Assembly (NCBI GenBank): GCA_002391235.1
Contig: DGRX01000026.1
Span: forward strand, 3,145-67,144
DNA length: 64,000 nucleotides
Source: Treponema sp. UBA4377
Lineage (GTDB): Bacteria > Spirochaetota > Spirochaetia > Treponematales > Treponemataceae
Reading direction: 5' to 3'
Position numbers and translations under genes: made by a program. The notes under the pieces were generated by a model. It did not search any database. It saw only the letters and a list, made by a program, of their open reading frames with translations, and was not told where the DNA came from. Positions 1 to 7,729 of this stretch are shown here, one piece after another. The stretch's first letter is position 1. Every line of letters begins with the position of its first letter.

Positions 1-536
1 CGGTTGCGGCGCGCGTAGGGCCAACAGTCTTTTTCCTTGATTCCCTCGCTGAGCAAAACCAATGACGGCGAGGCTTTGTAAATCGCTTGAATGATGTCGT
101 CTTCCTGCGTCTTTGGATAATAGCCGACATAGCGGCCGACGATTCGCAAATTGGGAAATGTTTTCATTACGTTTCCAACCGCTTTTTGAAGGGACTTTTT
201 CTTTCCTCCAAGCATGTAAAAGCTTCGGTAATGGGTGTCCAAAATCGTAAGGATGTCGATAAGAGCGGTAAAAGGATTGTAACGGTCGGGAACCTCGCGC
301 TTTAAAAAGGCGGCGGCCTTAAGAACGCTCTTTGAAATCGGGAGGACCAAATCGGCGTTTTTAACGCATTCGGCAAAGGTATTTTTGCCGCGCGCCTTTA
401 GCAAGCCCCAAATCGAAAGGAAAACGATTTGCTTAGTGCCTGGCTTTGCGAGCAATTCCAAAATCTCGTTCTCTAAATTTTCGGGACGGCAAATGTCAAC
501 GCCGACTCCCGCAATGTCAATTCTTTCGATAGCCAT
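1..536 (-). CDS. WecG/TagA/CpsF family glycosyltransferase (3' end outside window)
   Basis: Reading leftwards from ATG 534-536, an open frame runs off the window edge after about 178 codons. The family transfers N-acetylmannosamine-type sugars onto undecaprenyl-linked lipid carriers at the inner face of the membrane. Visible family features are an N-terminal Asp-Ile-x-x-Ala-Gly-Val-Gly-Val-Asp segment, a Gly-Gly-Lys patch near residue 105, then the IVGRYVGYYP motif and a segment resembling the usual Gly-x-Gly-x-Pro-Lys-Gln-Glu end. A good ribosome site (AGGAGG, near 545) precedes the ATG. It starts 16 bp after the rsmE stop, so it is probably the last gene of a ctpA-rsmE-wecG operon. The acceptor and sugar cannot be told from sequence. 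Confidence 0.72.
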   Translation of the reverse strand, partial: MAIERIDIAGVGVDICRPENLENEILELLAKPGTKQIVFLSIWGLLKARGKNTFAECVKNADLVLPISKSVLKAAAFLKREVPDRYNPFTALIDILTILDTHYRSFYMLGGKKKSLQKAVGNVMKTFPNLRIVGRYVGYYPKTQEDDIIQAIYKASPSLVLLSEGIKEKDCWPYARRN

Positions 537-552
537 TTTTAGTCCTCCTACC

Positions 553-1356
553 CTAGTTGTCCAAAGCGCTTTGAATCGCCGCCGCCGCGTAAAGCGACGC
601 GGTTTCGCAGCGCAAAATATTCGTGTTAAAGTGAACCGCCTTAAAGCCGCGCGACAAAAGCATCTCGCATTCGCCGGGACTTATTCCGCCTTCCGAGCCG
701 ACAGCGTAAACGCAAGGCCTTGCGACGGCGGCATCTTGGGCTTGCGAGCGATTTTGTTCTTGGTCCAAAAGCGCGTCTTTAAAAGAAACCGTTCCATCCG
801 TTCTTTCGTACAAGAAAAGCTTTAAAGAGTCCGGCACAATTCCATCAATCAAGTCGAGCGCGGCCTCCAGCTTTTGCGGCTGGAAAATTTTCGTCTCGAC
901 TTGCGAGCCGCTTTGCTGCCGCGCCTCGCGGATTATTTTTTCAAAGCGGTCGGGCTTTTGCAAAGCCTTTTCGCAGCCTGCTTGCGTGTATTCTCCGATG
1001 ACTGGAACAATCGCAGAGACGCCGCATTCAGTCGCTTGGCGGACAATCAGTTCCATTTTTTGCGGCTTTGGAATGAACTGCAAAAGAGCGAGGCGGGTCC
1101 GCGAGGCGGCGGAATCTTGGGCTTGTGAACTATGCTTGTCATTGCGAGGCGTTGCGCAAACCTGCAGCGCCATTTTTTTTGCGCCGTCGTCGATCTTGCA
1201 AACAGTCGCGTCCTGCGAAAAGCCGCCCGGAAGCGAAAGGCTCACCATGTCTCCGGCCGCCAAGCGCAAGACTTTTCTTAGGTAATGAAAATCCTTGCCT
1301 GTGATTTCCAAGAGGCCTTTAGAATTTGGAGAAGCGGCGGAAACGAACTGTCTCAT
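553..1356 (-). CDS. rsmE: 16S rRNA (uracil-1498-N3)-methyltransferase RsmE
   Basis: A 267-residue SPOUT-family methyltransferase that uses S-adenosylmethionine to methylate U1498 of 16S rRNA. The knot signatures are clear: VGSEGGISPGE (SAM site) and ILRCETASLYAAAAI near the C terminus. The N terminus has the PUA-like start with HYLRKVLRL. The ATG overlaps the ctpA stop by one base (TAATG), implying coupled translation. Odd: relative to the family there are two extra segments, around residues 77-89 and 205-216, each carrying Ser-Gln-Ala-Gln-Asp. Both are encoded by copies of the dispersed GCAAGCCCAAGA sequence described in the findings. Both lie between conserved blocks, so the enzyme is probably still active. 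Confidence 0.93.
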   Translation of the reverse strand: MRQFVSAASPNSKGLLEITGKDFHYLRKVLRLAAGDMVSLSLPGGFSQDATVCKIDDGAKKMALQVCATPRNDKHSSQAQDSAASRTRLALLQFIPKPQKMELIVRQATECGVSAIVPVIGEYTQAGCEKALQKPDRFEKIIREARQQSGSQVETKIFQPQKLEAALDLIDGIVPDSLKLFLYERTDGTVSFKDALLDQEQNRSQAQDAAVARPCVYAVGSEGGISPGECEMLLSRGFKAVHFNTNILRCETASLYAAAAIQSALDN

Positions 1357-2864
1357 TATTTTTTAGCTTCAGAATCGCCTTGTTCGGCCTTGGCTTCGGC
1401 CTCTTCCTGCAATTCCTTCAAAGTCTTTGTGCCCTTTACAAGCGACTTGAAATTTCCTTGGTCAAGAATGTTCATCGCTTCGACAAGCTGAACGTCAAAA
1501 TCCAAGTCATAAAGACGCGGCTCTTTTGTTCTGCCAACCTCGATGCGAATCAAGCGGCGGAGCAAGCGCGAATCCAAGTCATAGTCCTTGCGCAACAATT
1601 CCGCGTAACTGGCGATGTCGCCCTCGGTCATTCCGGGATGGCTTTCGACATATTTTCTAATCGTCTCGTCTTCCGAAAGCTTTAAGAAAGCCTTTGTCTG
1701 CTCTTCCGTGTATTCCGGGCTAAGGCTGATTTCCTTGTCCGGCGGGATTCCGATTTTGTCGATGTTGGTGTCGCTTGGCGTGTAGTAGCGCGCCATTGTC
1801 ACTTTGATTCCGTCGTTATGCTTTAGCGTCATCACTTGCTGAACGCTGCCCTTGCCGTAGCTGCGCTCGCCGACCAAGTAGGCCAAGTGGTTGTCCTTTA
1901 AGGCGCCGCTCAAGATTTCCGACGCGGAGGCCGAGCCCTTGTTTATCAAAACGACAATCGGCATGTCGCGGACAATCGTGTTGTCTTTGCTTGCGTTGAT
2001 TGAACGCGACTCAAAAGACAAGCGGCTTTTTGTGCTGACAATCGGGCCTTCGTCAATGAAAAAGTCGCCGATTTTAGCGGCGGAATCCAATAGTCCGCCG
2101 GGATTGTTTCGCAAGTCTATGATTAATCCTGAGCATTTTTTTTCTTTAAATGATTCAATCGCCTCATAGACGCGGGGAACAGTGTCAGGAGTGAACTGGA
2201 TGAGTTTCATGTAGCCGTAAAGATTTTCCTTGCTTTGAATCGTTCCAAATTCAACAGTCGGAACTTCTATCAAATCGCGAATCAAAGTTCTTTTAAAAGT
2301 GACGCTTTTTCCGCGGAGAACGGTGACTTCAACGCCCTCGCCTTTGGGGCCGCGCAATTTTGAAAGAACGGTTTCCATAGACATCTCGGGAGTAGGCTCG
2401 CCGTTTATTTCTATCAATTTGTCGCCGGCTTGGATTCCGGCCTTGTAGCCAGGCGTTCCTTCTATCGGAGAAATGACGTCAACGTAAGCCGGGTTGTCGG
2501 CGCTTGATTCGTTCCTCTTGGAAATCGAAAGGCCGACTCCGTAAAAGGCGCCCTCGGTTGTGTCGTTCAAGGAGCGCATGTCCTTTGCGTCAAGGTAAAC
2601 GGTGTAAGGGTCGTTTAGGGACTTCATCATTCCGTCAAGCGCGCCCTTGTACAAAACTTCGGGGTCAACCTCCTCCACAAAACGGCTTTGCAATGTGTAA
2701 AAAATCTGCGCGATGGTCCGGATGTATTCGCTTGAGTCAACCGGCTCGCCCTTTTTTTGGCCGCTTTCGGCAAAACACTTTGAAACAAAAAAGCCCGAAA
2801 CAAAAAAGCACAGCGCGAAAGCCGCCGCGCGAAAAAACTTAACCTTAGTTGAATGAGAATTCAT
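1356..2864 (-). CDS. ctpA: S41 family C-terminal processing protease
   Basis: A 502-residue periplasmic serine protease of the CtpA/Prc family, which trims the C termini of envelope proteins. Residues 1-32 form a signal peptide (basic start, hydrophobic core, Ala-Glu end). A PDZ domain spans about residues 100-190 (GVGLSISKR, then AGIQAGDKLIEINGE), followed by the protease core with LRNNPGGLL. By the usual 25-residue spacing the catalytic dyad is Ser313 (in KGSASASEI) and Lys338 (in SYGKGSVQQ). The Glu-rich C-terminal tail is low complexity. It is divergent from the MinD-like gene and is the first gene of the operon with rsmE. Substrates are unknown. Confidence 0.93.
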   Translation of the reverse strand: MNSHSTKVKFFRAAAFALCFFVSGFFVSKCFAESGQKKGEPVDSSEYIRTIAQIFYTLQSRFVEEVDPEVLYKGALDGMMKSLNDPYTVYLDAKDMRSLNDTTEGAFYGVGLSISKRNESSADNPAYVDVISPIEGTPGYKAGIQAGDKLIEINGEPTPEMSMETVLSKLRGPKGEGVEVTVLRGKSVTFKRTLIRDLIEVPTVEFGTIQSKENLYGYMKLIQFTPDTVPRVYEAIESFKEKKCSGLIIDLRNNPGGLLDSAAKIGDFFIDEGPIVSTKSRLSFESRSINASKDNTIVRDMPIVVLINKGSASASEILSGALKDNHLAYLVGERSYGKGSVQQVMTLKHNDGIKVTMARYYTPSDTNIDKIGIPPDKEISLSPEYTEEQTKAFLKLSEDETIRKYVESHPGMTEGDIASYAELLRKDYDLDSRLLRRLIRIEVGRTKEPRLYDLDFDVQLVEAMNILDQGNFKSLVKGTKTLKELQEEAEAKAEQGDSEAKK

Positions 2865-3003
2865 AATAGAATATTGTAGCGCATTTTAAGGAATTTTGCT
2901 ATAGCAAAATCACGCGAATTGTGATATTGCCCGCGCGCCGAAAGGCGCGAACGTCAATAATTTCCTCTATGCAAAAGCGCGCATAACGCGCTATAATGAA
3001 AGA
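2865..3003. promoter_or_regulatory. divergent ctpA / minD-like promoter region with palindromes
   Basis: This 139-bp region separates two divergent genes. It holds a perfect 18-bp palindrome at 2893-2910 (ATTTTGCTATAGCAAAAT), a GAAA-loop hairpin with arms CGCGCC and GGCGCG at 2934-2949, and an inverted repeat AGCGCG / CGCGCT at 2976-2992. A consensus -10 box TATAAT lies at 2992-2997, only six bases before the rightward ATG at 3004, so transcription would start at or next to the start codon. A leftward -10-like TACAAT lies just upstream of ctpA. The palindromes are candidate operator sites; no binding protein can be named. Confidence 0.5.
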
Positions 3004-4152
3004 ATGCAAATTATTCCTGTTGCCAGCGGAAAAGGCGGCGTCGGAAAAAGCCTTTTGTCCGCAAACCTTGCCATCGCTTTGGGCCAAGCCGGAAAGCGGG
3101 TTGTACTTGCCGACCTTGACTTGGGCGCTTCAAACCTTCACCTTGTTCTTGGACAGCCTTCGCCAAAACACGGCTTGGGAACTTGGCTTTTGGGGAACGG
3201 AAATTTCGCCGACATAATTCAGCCCACGGAATACGAAAACCTAAGCTTTATCGCGGGCGACTCGGAGATTCCGGGACTCACCGCGCTCAAGGCCCCGCAA
3301 CGTTCCAAGATAATCAAAAATTTCAAGAACATCGACTGCGATTATTTAATCATAGACTTGGGAGCGGGAACGCACCAAATAATTTTGGACTTGTTCCTGC
3401 TTTCGCCGCAGGGAATCGTCGTTTCCGCGCCGGCGGTGACGGCGACGCTCAACGCATACCTGTTCCTTAAGAACGCGGTCTTCCGCTTGATGAACTCAAC
3501 TTTCAAAACGTCGAGCGAGGCGGCCAAGTGGTTCCGCGAGTTAAAGAAAAGCTCAAGCGCGATGCAAAAGCTTTACATTCCGCAAATGATGCAAGAGCTT
3601 GTGAAAGTCGATCCAAAAAATTCCGAAGCGGTGATGCGAAACCTTAAGATTTTCCGCCCCCGCCTTGTGATGAACATGATCGACGACCCCAAGGACGCGG
3701 ACAAGGCGCTTCGCATCCGCCGCTCCTGCAAGGAATATTTGGGAATAGACTTGGAGCACATGGGCGTCCTTTACCGCGACTCGCTGGAAGACAAGGCGCT
3801 CGCCTCGCGGCTTCCGATCGTCATTTACAAGCCGCAAAACATTTTGTCGCAAGCCATCTATCGCATCGCCGAAAAAATCCTTTCCAGCGAAACCTTGCGT
3901 TTTGGCGACGAATTTGAGCCGCCCGCCGACAACGTCAACAATTCCTTTGACGTGGCCACCGAGGAAGCGGAAGAGGACTACGAGGCAAAGATGGCTGGCC
4001 TTCGCGACTTGCTTGGAAGCGGAGCGCTTACCGAAGGCGAGTTGGTCGAGACAATAAAGACCCTTTCTTACGAGCTTACGCAAGTCCGAAAAGAAAACAC
4101 TCTGCTAAAATCAAAGCTGGTCAAAGCGGCCGCCCAAGGGTTTAAGCTATAA
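3004..4152 (+). CDS. MinD/ParA-like P-loop ATPase
   Basis: A 382-residue cytoplasmic ATPase of the MinD/ParA/FlhG superfamily. The deviant Walker A motif GKGGVGKS sits at residues 9-16, followed by LADLDLGASNLH (switch I) and DYLIIDLGAG (Walker B). Residues 290-382 form an acidic linker and a C-terminal Leu/Lys-rich segment that looks like a coiled coil. These proteins position division, flagellar or chromosome machinery by ATP-dependent dimerisation on membrane or DNA. There is no minC, minE or parB nearby, so the cargo is unknown. lgt follows 51 bp downstream. There is no Shine-Dalgarno sequence and the -10 box is six bases from the ATG, suggesting a leaderless mRNA. Confidence 0.82.
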   Translation: MQIIPVASGKGGVGKSLLSANLAIALGQAGKRVVLADLDLGASNLHLVLGQPSPKHGLGTWLLGNGNFADIIQPTEYENLSFIAGDSEIPGLTALKAPQRSKIIKNFKNIDCDYLIIDLGAGTHQIILDLFLLSPQGIVVSAPAVTATLNAYLFLKNAVFRLMNSTFKTSSEAAKWFRELKKSSSAMQKLYIPQMMQELVKVDPKNSEAVMRNLKIFRPRLVMNMIDDPKDADKALRIRRSCKEYLGIDLEHMGVLYRDSLEDKALASRLPIVIYKPQNILSQAIYRIAEKILSSETLRFGDEFEPPADNVNNSFDVATEEAEEDYEAKMAGLRDLLGSGALTEGELVETIKTLSYELTQVRKENTLLKSKLVKAAAQGFKL

Positions 4153-4203
4153 AAGGAACGGCCGCAAGACTAAAATCGCGCCGCCGAATTGAAGGAGATA
4201 AAA

Positions 4204-5175
4204 ATGCTTTACATAAACTACCCGTCATGGATTCATCCGGAGATTTTCCCTGGCGTTCCGTTTCTTGGCCTTTTGCGCTGGTACGGCTTGATGTACGTCT
4301 TTGCCTTTGGCTTTGCCTTCATTGCCTTAAAAAAGCAGTTTAAAGAGGGAGCGTTGGAAAGCCCCGGCCGCTCGGCAAGCGAAGACGAGTTGACCAGCTT
4401 CATCGCCACAGGAATCGTGTTCCTTCTCCTTGGCGCCCGCATTTTTTCAACCTTAATCTACGACACTAGCGGAAAATATTTGACAAAGCCTTGGCTGATT
4501 TTTTGGCCCTTTGACGAAAGCGGCCGGTGGACAGGCCTTCAGGGAATGTCTTACCACGGCGGCGCCATCGGCGGAGCGATAGGAATGATCGTGTGGTGCA
4601 AAATTCACAAGCGCTCGTTTTTGCAATGGTCCGACGCGATGTGTACCGCGATTCCGCTCGGCTACACTTTCGGCCGCATCGGAAATTTCCTGAACGGCGA
4701 GCTTTACGGCCGCATTACAAAAATGCCTTGGGGCATGATTTTCCCTGACGCCGAGAAATTTTCTCCGTCAATCGAATGGGTAAAAAATTTCGCCGCCGAC
4801 ATCGGAATGAGCGTCGAGCAAAACCTTATGGTAAATTTGCCCCGCCACCCAAGCCAGTTGTACGAATCGTTTTTTGAGGGAATCGTCCTCTTTTTGATTT
4901 TGTGGGCGCTTAGAAAGAAAAAACCCTTTGACGGATTTTTGACGGGAATGTATTTGGCCGGCTACGGCGCAATCCGCTTTTGCCTGGAATACTTTAGAAT
5001 GCCCGACAGCGATTTGGGTTTTAGAATCGCAAGCGATCCCGCAGCTTCTATAAGCCAAAACACTTCTTTGCTGAACATTTCCACCGGCCAGATACTTTGC
5101 GCGCTTATGATTTTAGCGGGAATAGCAGTTATTGTGGGCAGCGGAATCAAGGCAAAAAAGGAAAAGGCGGAATAA
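4204..5175 (+). CDS. lgt: prolipoprotein diacylglyceryl transferase Lgt
   Basis: A 323-residue inner-membrane enzyme that moves diacylglycerol from phosphatidylglycerol to the lipobox cysteine of prolipoproteins, the first step of lipoprotein maturation. The Lgt signature GRIGNFLNGELYGR is present, as are YHGGAIGGAIG and HPSQLYESFFEG. Several hydrophobic segments match the seven-helix topology. The start is taken as ATG 4204 because AAGGAG lies eight bases upstream; an in-frame TTG at 4189 lies before that ribosome site and is rejected. At least four lipobox proteins in this window are probable substrates. Slightly longer than many Lgt proteins because of loop residues near 85-100 and 185-205. 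Confidence 0.95.
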   Translation: MLYINYPSWIHPEIFPGVPFLGLLRWYGLMYVFAFGFAFIALKKQFKEGALESPGRSASEDELTSFIATGIVFLLLGARIFSTLIYDTSGKYLTKPWLIFWPFDESGRWTGLQGMSYHGGAIGGAIGMIVWCKIHKRSFLQWSDAMCTAIPLGYTFGRIGNFLNGELYGRITKMPWGMIFPDAEKFSPSIEWVKNFAADIGMSVEQNLMVNLPRHPSQLYESFFEGIVLFLILWALRKKKPFDGFLTGMYLAGYGAIRFCLEYFRMPDSDLGFRIASDPAASISQNTSLLNISTGQILCALMILAGIAVIVGSGIKAKKEKAE

Positions 5176-5194
5176 ACAATAAACGCGCTGACAT

Positions 5195-5221
5195 AAAAAA
5201 CGGCCCGCAACAGCGGGCCGT
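5195..5221 (-). terminator. rho-independent terminator, copy 1 of a repeated 27-bp sequence
   Basis: The hairpin CGGCCCGCAACAGCGGGCCG (8-bp stem, 4-base loop, 5201-5220) is followed on the minus strand by six T residues. It closes the leftward zinc-ribbon gene and may also stop rightward transcription from lgt. An identical sequence including the A-tract and the closing T occurs at 7632-7658. Confidence 0.85.
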
Positions 5222-5238
5222 AATCTTAGGCTATAAAA

Positions 5239-5628
5239 CTATAGATATTCTCCGCAGTCTTTGCAAGAAGCTGAATTAGCGGGATTCTTTGCGCCGCATT
5301 TTTTACAGATTTTATAACTTTCCGGTTCAGTTGAATTTACGATTGGAGAAGTGAAATTATTTGTCGGAGAGTTATTTGACGCTGTATTCAACTTTTCATA
5401 AATTAAATCGCAAGTATCCGAAATATTTATAACAGTCGCGATAAAGCCAAAAAGTAAAATTCCAATTAAGACTCCCAAAAAAACTCCTAACGCCAGTCCC
5501 AATATCAATCCGACAGCTTTTGCCGCTCCATAGCCAGCTATCGCTCCGCTTATTCCCCAAGCAATGACAGTAAGAACAAAAAAGAAAGACACCGCTGAAG
5601 TAAACTTCTCTTTAACCCATTGAATCAT
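5239..5628 (-). CDS. small membrane protein with C-terminal zinc ribbon
   Basis: A 129-residue protein. Residues 10-75 contain two or three hydrophobic Gly/Ala-rich helices, then a polar Asn/Thr/Ser linker, and a C-terminal treble-clef type zinc ribbon with CKKCGAKNPANSASCKDCGE (four cysteines in two CxxC pairs). The start ATG 5628 is chosen because AAGGAGGA lies just upstream; a longer frame to 5703 has no ribosome site. Proteins of this layout are common in bacteria and have no general function. It sits in an islet with a toxin-antitoxin pair and an AT-rich lipoprotein and has its own terminator. Confidence 0.72.
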   Translation of the reverse strand: MIQWVKEKFTSAVSFFFVLTVIAWGISGAIAGYGAAKAVGLILGLALGVFLGVLIGILLFGFIATVINISDTCDLIYEKLNTASNNSPTNNFTSPIVNSTEPESYKICKKCGAKNPANSASCKDCGEYL

Positions 5629-5783
5629 AAAAATCCTCCTTAAGATTTTTTTAAGATATATGCTATCTTGCAAACAAAAAAAAATAGCAAGTAACCAGCA
5701 CAATATAAAACAGGAAACTATTTCTTACTTCTGCAATCTATAATTATAGTTTTAGACTGATTATTTCACGATTAAGCTTAACC

Positions 5784-6473
5784 TTAATTTGTCTTAAACC
5801 CAGAAATAATTTTATATTTTATACTTTGGTTATTATAACTTAAAATTTCTATTACAGCCCCTTTAAATCTGATCACATTTTCTTTGGACATGTCATAAGT
5901 AGCGTCAATGCTAAACGCAGGGCGTGCCGTTCCATCCGCAAATTCTCTATAAGTAAATTTCAGGATTTTTCCTTCTAGACCGGTATATATAAGTTGCTGC
6001 TCAAAATAGTAATCGTCGACATCCACAACAGTTTTCCTTACATATTCATCTTTTAATAATGGAGTAGATATTGTTGTAGAGTTATAATATACATTAGCAT
6101 CCTCGTCCTCCAACAACTGTGGATAAACAGTTCCTAACATCCCTGGCATGGCGGTGCCATATTGATAAACCTTTACTTTTCTACTTTTGGAATTAATAGA
6201 TTTTGTTGCCACCCCTATAAATTTATATGTTCCTTTGGTAAAGTATGCGGTAACTCCCATTGTTCCATAATCATTCTTTAAAATTATCGCTTCCGAAGCG
6301 GAGCTTGTCCCTTCTTTTAATAAAGAATCTCCTATATATGAAGTCGCTTCAAAATTTAACTCAGGAACTATCCAATATTTTCTTTCGTTATCAATTTTTT
6401 GGATTTTTAATTGGGAAACACAAGAAATCAACATGAAGAAGCATGTTAAACTTAAAAAAATGATTTTTTTCAT
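5784..6473 (-). CDS. hypothetical lipoprotein, AT-rich
   Basis: A 229-residue protein with a lipoprotein signal: basic MKKIIF start, hydrophobic core, and lipobox Leu-Ile-Ser-Cys at about residues 15-18. The start is ATG 6473, preceded by AAGGAGG; a TTG one codon upstream is less likely. The mature part is predicted beta-rich with many Tyr, Lys, Asn and Ile residues. No family recognised. Codon use is markedly more AT-rich than the flanking housekeeping genes, which suggests recent acquisition. Likely exported and anchored to a membrane after Lgt processing. Confidence 0.7.
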   Translation of the reverse strand: MKKIIFLSLTCFFMLISCVSQLKIQKIDNERKYWIVPELNFEATSYIGDSLLKEGTSSASEAIILKNDYGTMGVTAYFTKGTYKFIGVATKSINSKSRKVKVYQYGTAMPGMLGTVYPQLLEDEDANVYYNSTTISTPLLKDEYVRKTVVDVDDYYFEQQLIYTGLEGKILKFTYREFADGTARPAFSIDATYDMSKENVIRFKGAVIEILSYNNQSIKYKIISGFKTN

Positions 6474-6582
6474 CAAATCCTCCTTAATATTGTTTAATTA
6501 TACACACAATATTTATTATTTACAAGTAATATTCATACATTATTTATTTGAAAATTCACAATTTTTAGTAAAAAATCACTAT

Positions 6583-6861
6583 ATGACAGTAAAAGAGCAG
6601 GAACTTTACATTTGCGACCGCTTGCGCGAGGAACGAAAGAACAAAAAGCTATCCCAATTGGAACTTTCCTACGCTTCCGGCGTATCGCAGAACATGATAA
6701 CCTACATCGAAACGGGAAAAAGAGTTCCCTCTTTAAGTACAATTCTAAAACTCTGTGACGCCCTCAAAATAGAGCCAGCTTCCATTTTTCCTACAACGCA
6801 AGCAGCTGACAAAGAAAACGCCAAAAATACTGTCTTAGAATTAATTAAACGCTTTATGTAA
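6583..6861 (+). CDS. XRE-family helix-turn-helix regulator
   Basis: A 92-residue single-domain DNA-binding protein. The HTH spans about residues 12-68, with LREERKNKKLSQLELS, a turn at ASGVSQNMI and the recognition part TYIETGKRVPS. ATG 6583 is chosen over an upstream in-frame ATG at 6433 because the upstream part lies antisense over the start of the neighbouring lipoprotein gene and gives an uncharacteristic AT-rich extension. It has no metabolic domain. It lies 72 bp before the HigB-type toxin and could regulate it or the divergent lipoprotein gene; that link is inference from position. Confidence 0.75.
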   Translation: MTVKEQELYICDRLREERKNKKLSQLELSYASGVSQNMITYIETGKRVPSLSTILKLCDALKIEPASIFPTTQAADKENAKNTVLELIKRFM

Positions 6862-6933
6862 AAAAATCTTCATTTTTTCCAAAAAATCGTAAATTTTCCA
6901 TAAAAAACTCTATCTTATAGATATGGAGTTTTT

Positions 6934-7371
6934 ATGAAAAAGAACAATCAAAAAAGCCTTGACAATATATGTTTTATAACATATATTGATAAAGCAGATG
7001 AATCGGAAAACTATAAGATAGTTTTCTACAAAAAGCGTTCCGGCTCGTGTCCAATAAAAGAATTCTTGGATTCCTTGGATGAAAAAATGCGGGCAAAGGC
7101 GCTTCTAATGGTCGCGTTGCTGCGAGAGTACGGCGCGAATCTTAGGCCTCCGTATTCCAAGCATTTGGAAGACGGAATATTTGAATTGCGGGCAAAGCAA
7201 GGTTCCAACACAACTCGCCTGCTTTACTTTTTCTTTGCCGGAAAAAAAGCGGTGCTGACAAACGGTTTTGTTAAAAAGACGCAGAAAACGCCGCAAGAGA
7301 ACATCAAAAAGGCAAAGGAATTCCGTTCCGACTACCTTGCCCAAACGGAGGAAAAAGATGGACGACTTTAG
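6934..7371 (+). CDS. RelE/HigB-type toxin (phage Gp49-like family)
   Basis: A 145-residue protein whose residues 30-115 match the HigB/Gp49-like branch of RelE toxins: YKIVFYKKRSGSCPIKEFLD, a Leu-rich helix, then LEDGIFELRAKQGSNTTRLL and FVKKTQKTP. Family members cut mRNA on the ribosome. The start ATG 6934 has GGAG seven bases upstream; the first about 26 residues are not part of the usual domain. It overlaps the antitoxin gene by 14 bp, and the two form a toxin-first pair as in HigBA. Activity is inferred from the family. Confidence 0.8.
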   Translation: MKKNNQKSLDNICFITYIDKADESENYKIVFYKKRSGSCPIKEFLDSLDEKMRAKALLMVALLREYGANLRPPYSKHLEDGIFELRAKQGSNTTRLLYFFFAGKKAVLTNGFVKKTQKTPQENIKKAKEFRSDYLAQTEEKDGRL

Positions 7372-7630
7372 ACAGTACCTTGACGAACAGCTAAAAAACC
7401 CCGCCTTTAAGGCCGAATGGGACGCGCTTGAGCCGGAATACCAAATAATGCGCGCAATCATAGAAGCCCGTAAATCATGCGGACTGACGCAAAATGAGCT
7501 TTCGACGCGAACAGGAATAACCCAAGCTGACATAAGCCGCTTGGAAAACGGCGAGGCAAATCCCTCGCTAAAAACAATGAAACGCCTTGCCGCCGCGCTT
7601 GGAAAAAAACTTCAAATCGCTTTTGTCTAA
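7358..7630 (+). CDS. HigA-type XRE antitoxin
   Basis: A 90-residue protein with an N-terminal helical segment and an XRE helix-turn-helix at residues 32-85 (RKSCGLTQNELSTRTGITQ, then DISRLENGEANPSLKT). As the second gene of a HigBA-type pair it should bind and neutralise the RelE-like toxin and repress the shared promoter. ATG 7358 is chosen over longer frames because GGAGG lies nine bases upstream, inside the toxin gene, giving a 14-bp overlap. A terminator hairpin begins directly after the stop. Confidence 0.82.
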   Translation: MDDFRQYLDEQLKNPAFKAEWDALEPEYQIMRAIIEARKSCGLTQNELSTRTGITQADISRLENGEANPSLKTMKRLAAALGKKLQIAFV

Positions 7631-7631
7631 A

Positions 7632-7658
7632 AAAAAACGGCCCGCAACAGCGGGCCGT
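7632..7658 (-). terminator. rho-independent terminator, copy 2 of the repeated 27-bp sequence
   Basis: The hairpin at 7638-7657 is identical to that at 5201-5220 and is followed on the minus strand by nine T residues. It ends the leftward hyp-IIA-tkt transcript and may also act on the higBA transcript. The similarity continues a few bases outward (TCT-TAGGCT). Confidence 0.87.
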
Positions 7659-7729
7659 TCGTCTTTAGGCTTGCAACGCCTTTAGGCATTCCGCCAACCG
7701 TTTATAGCCGACGGACATGGCCATCAATT

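Noticed and set aside
6433..6582. Upstream extension of the XRE regulator
   Set aside because: It is AT-rich, overlaps the divergent lipoprotein start and lies before the normal HTH length.
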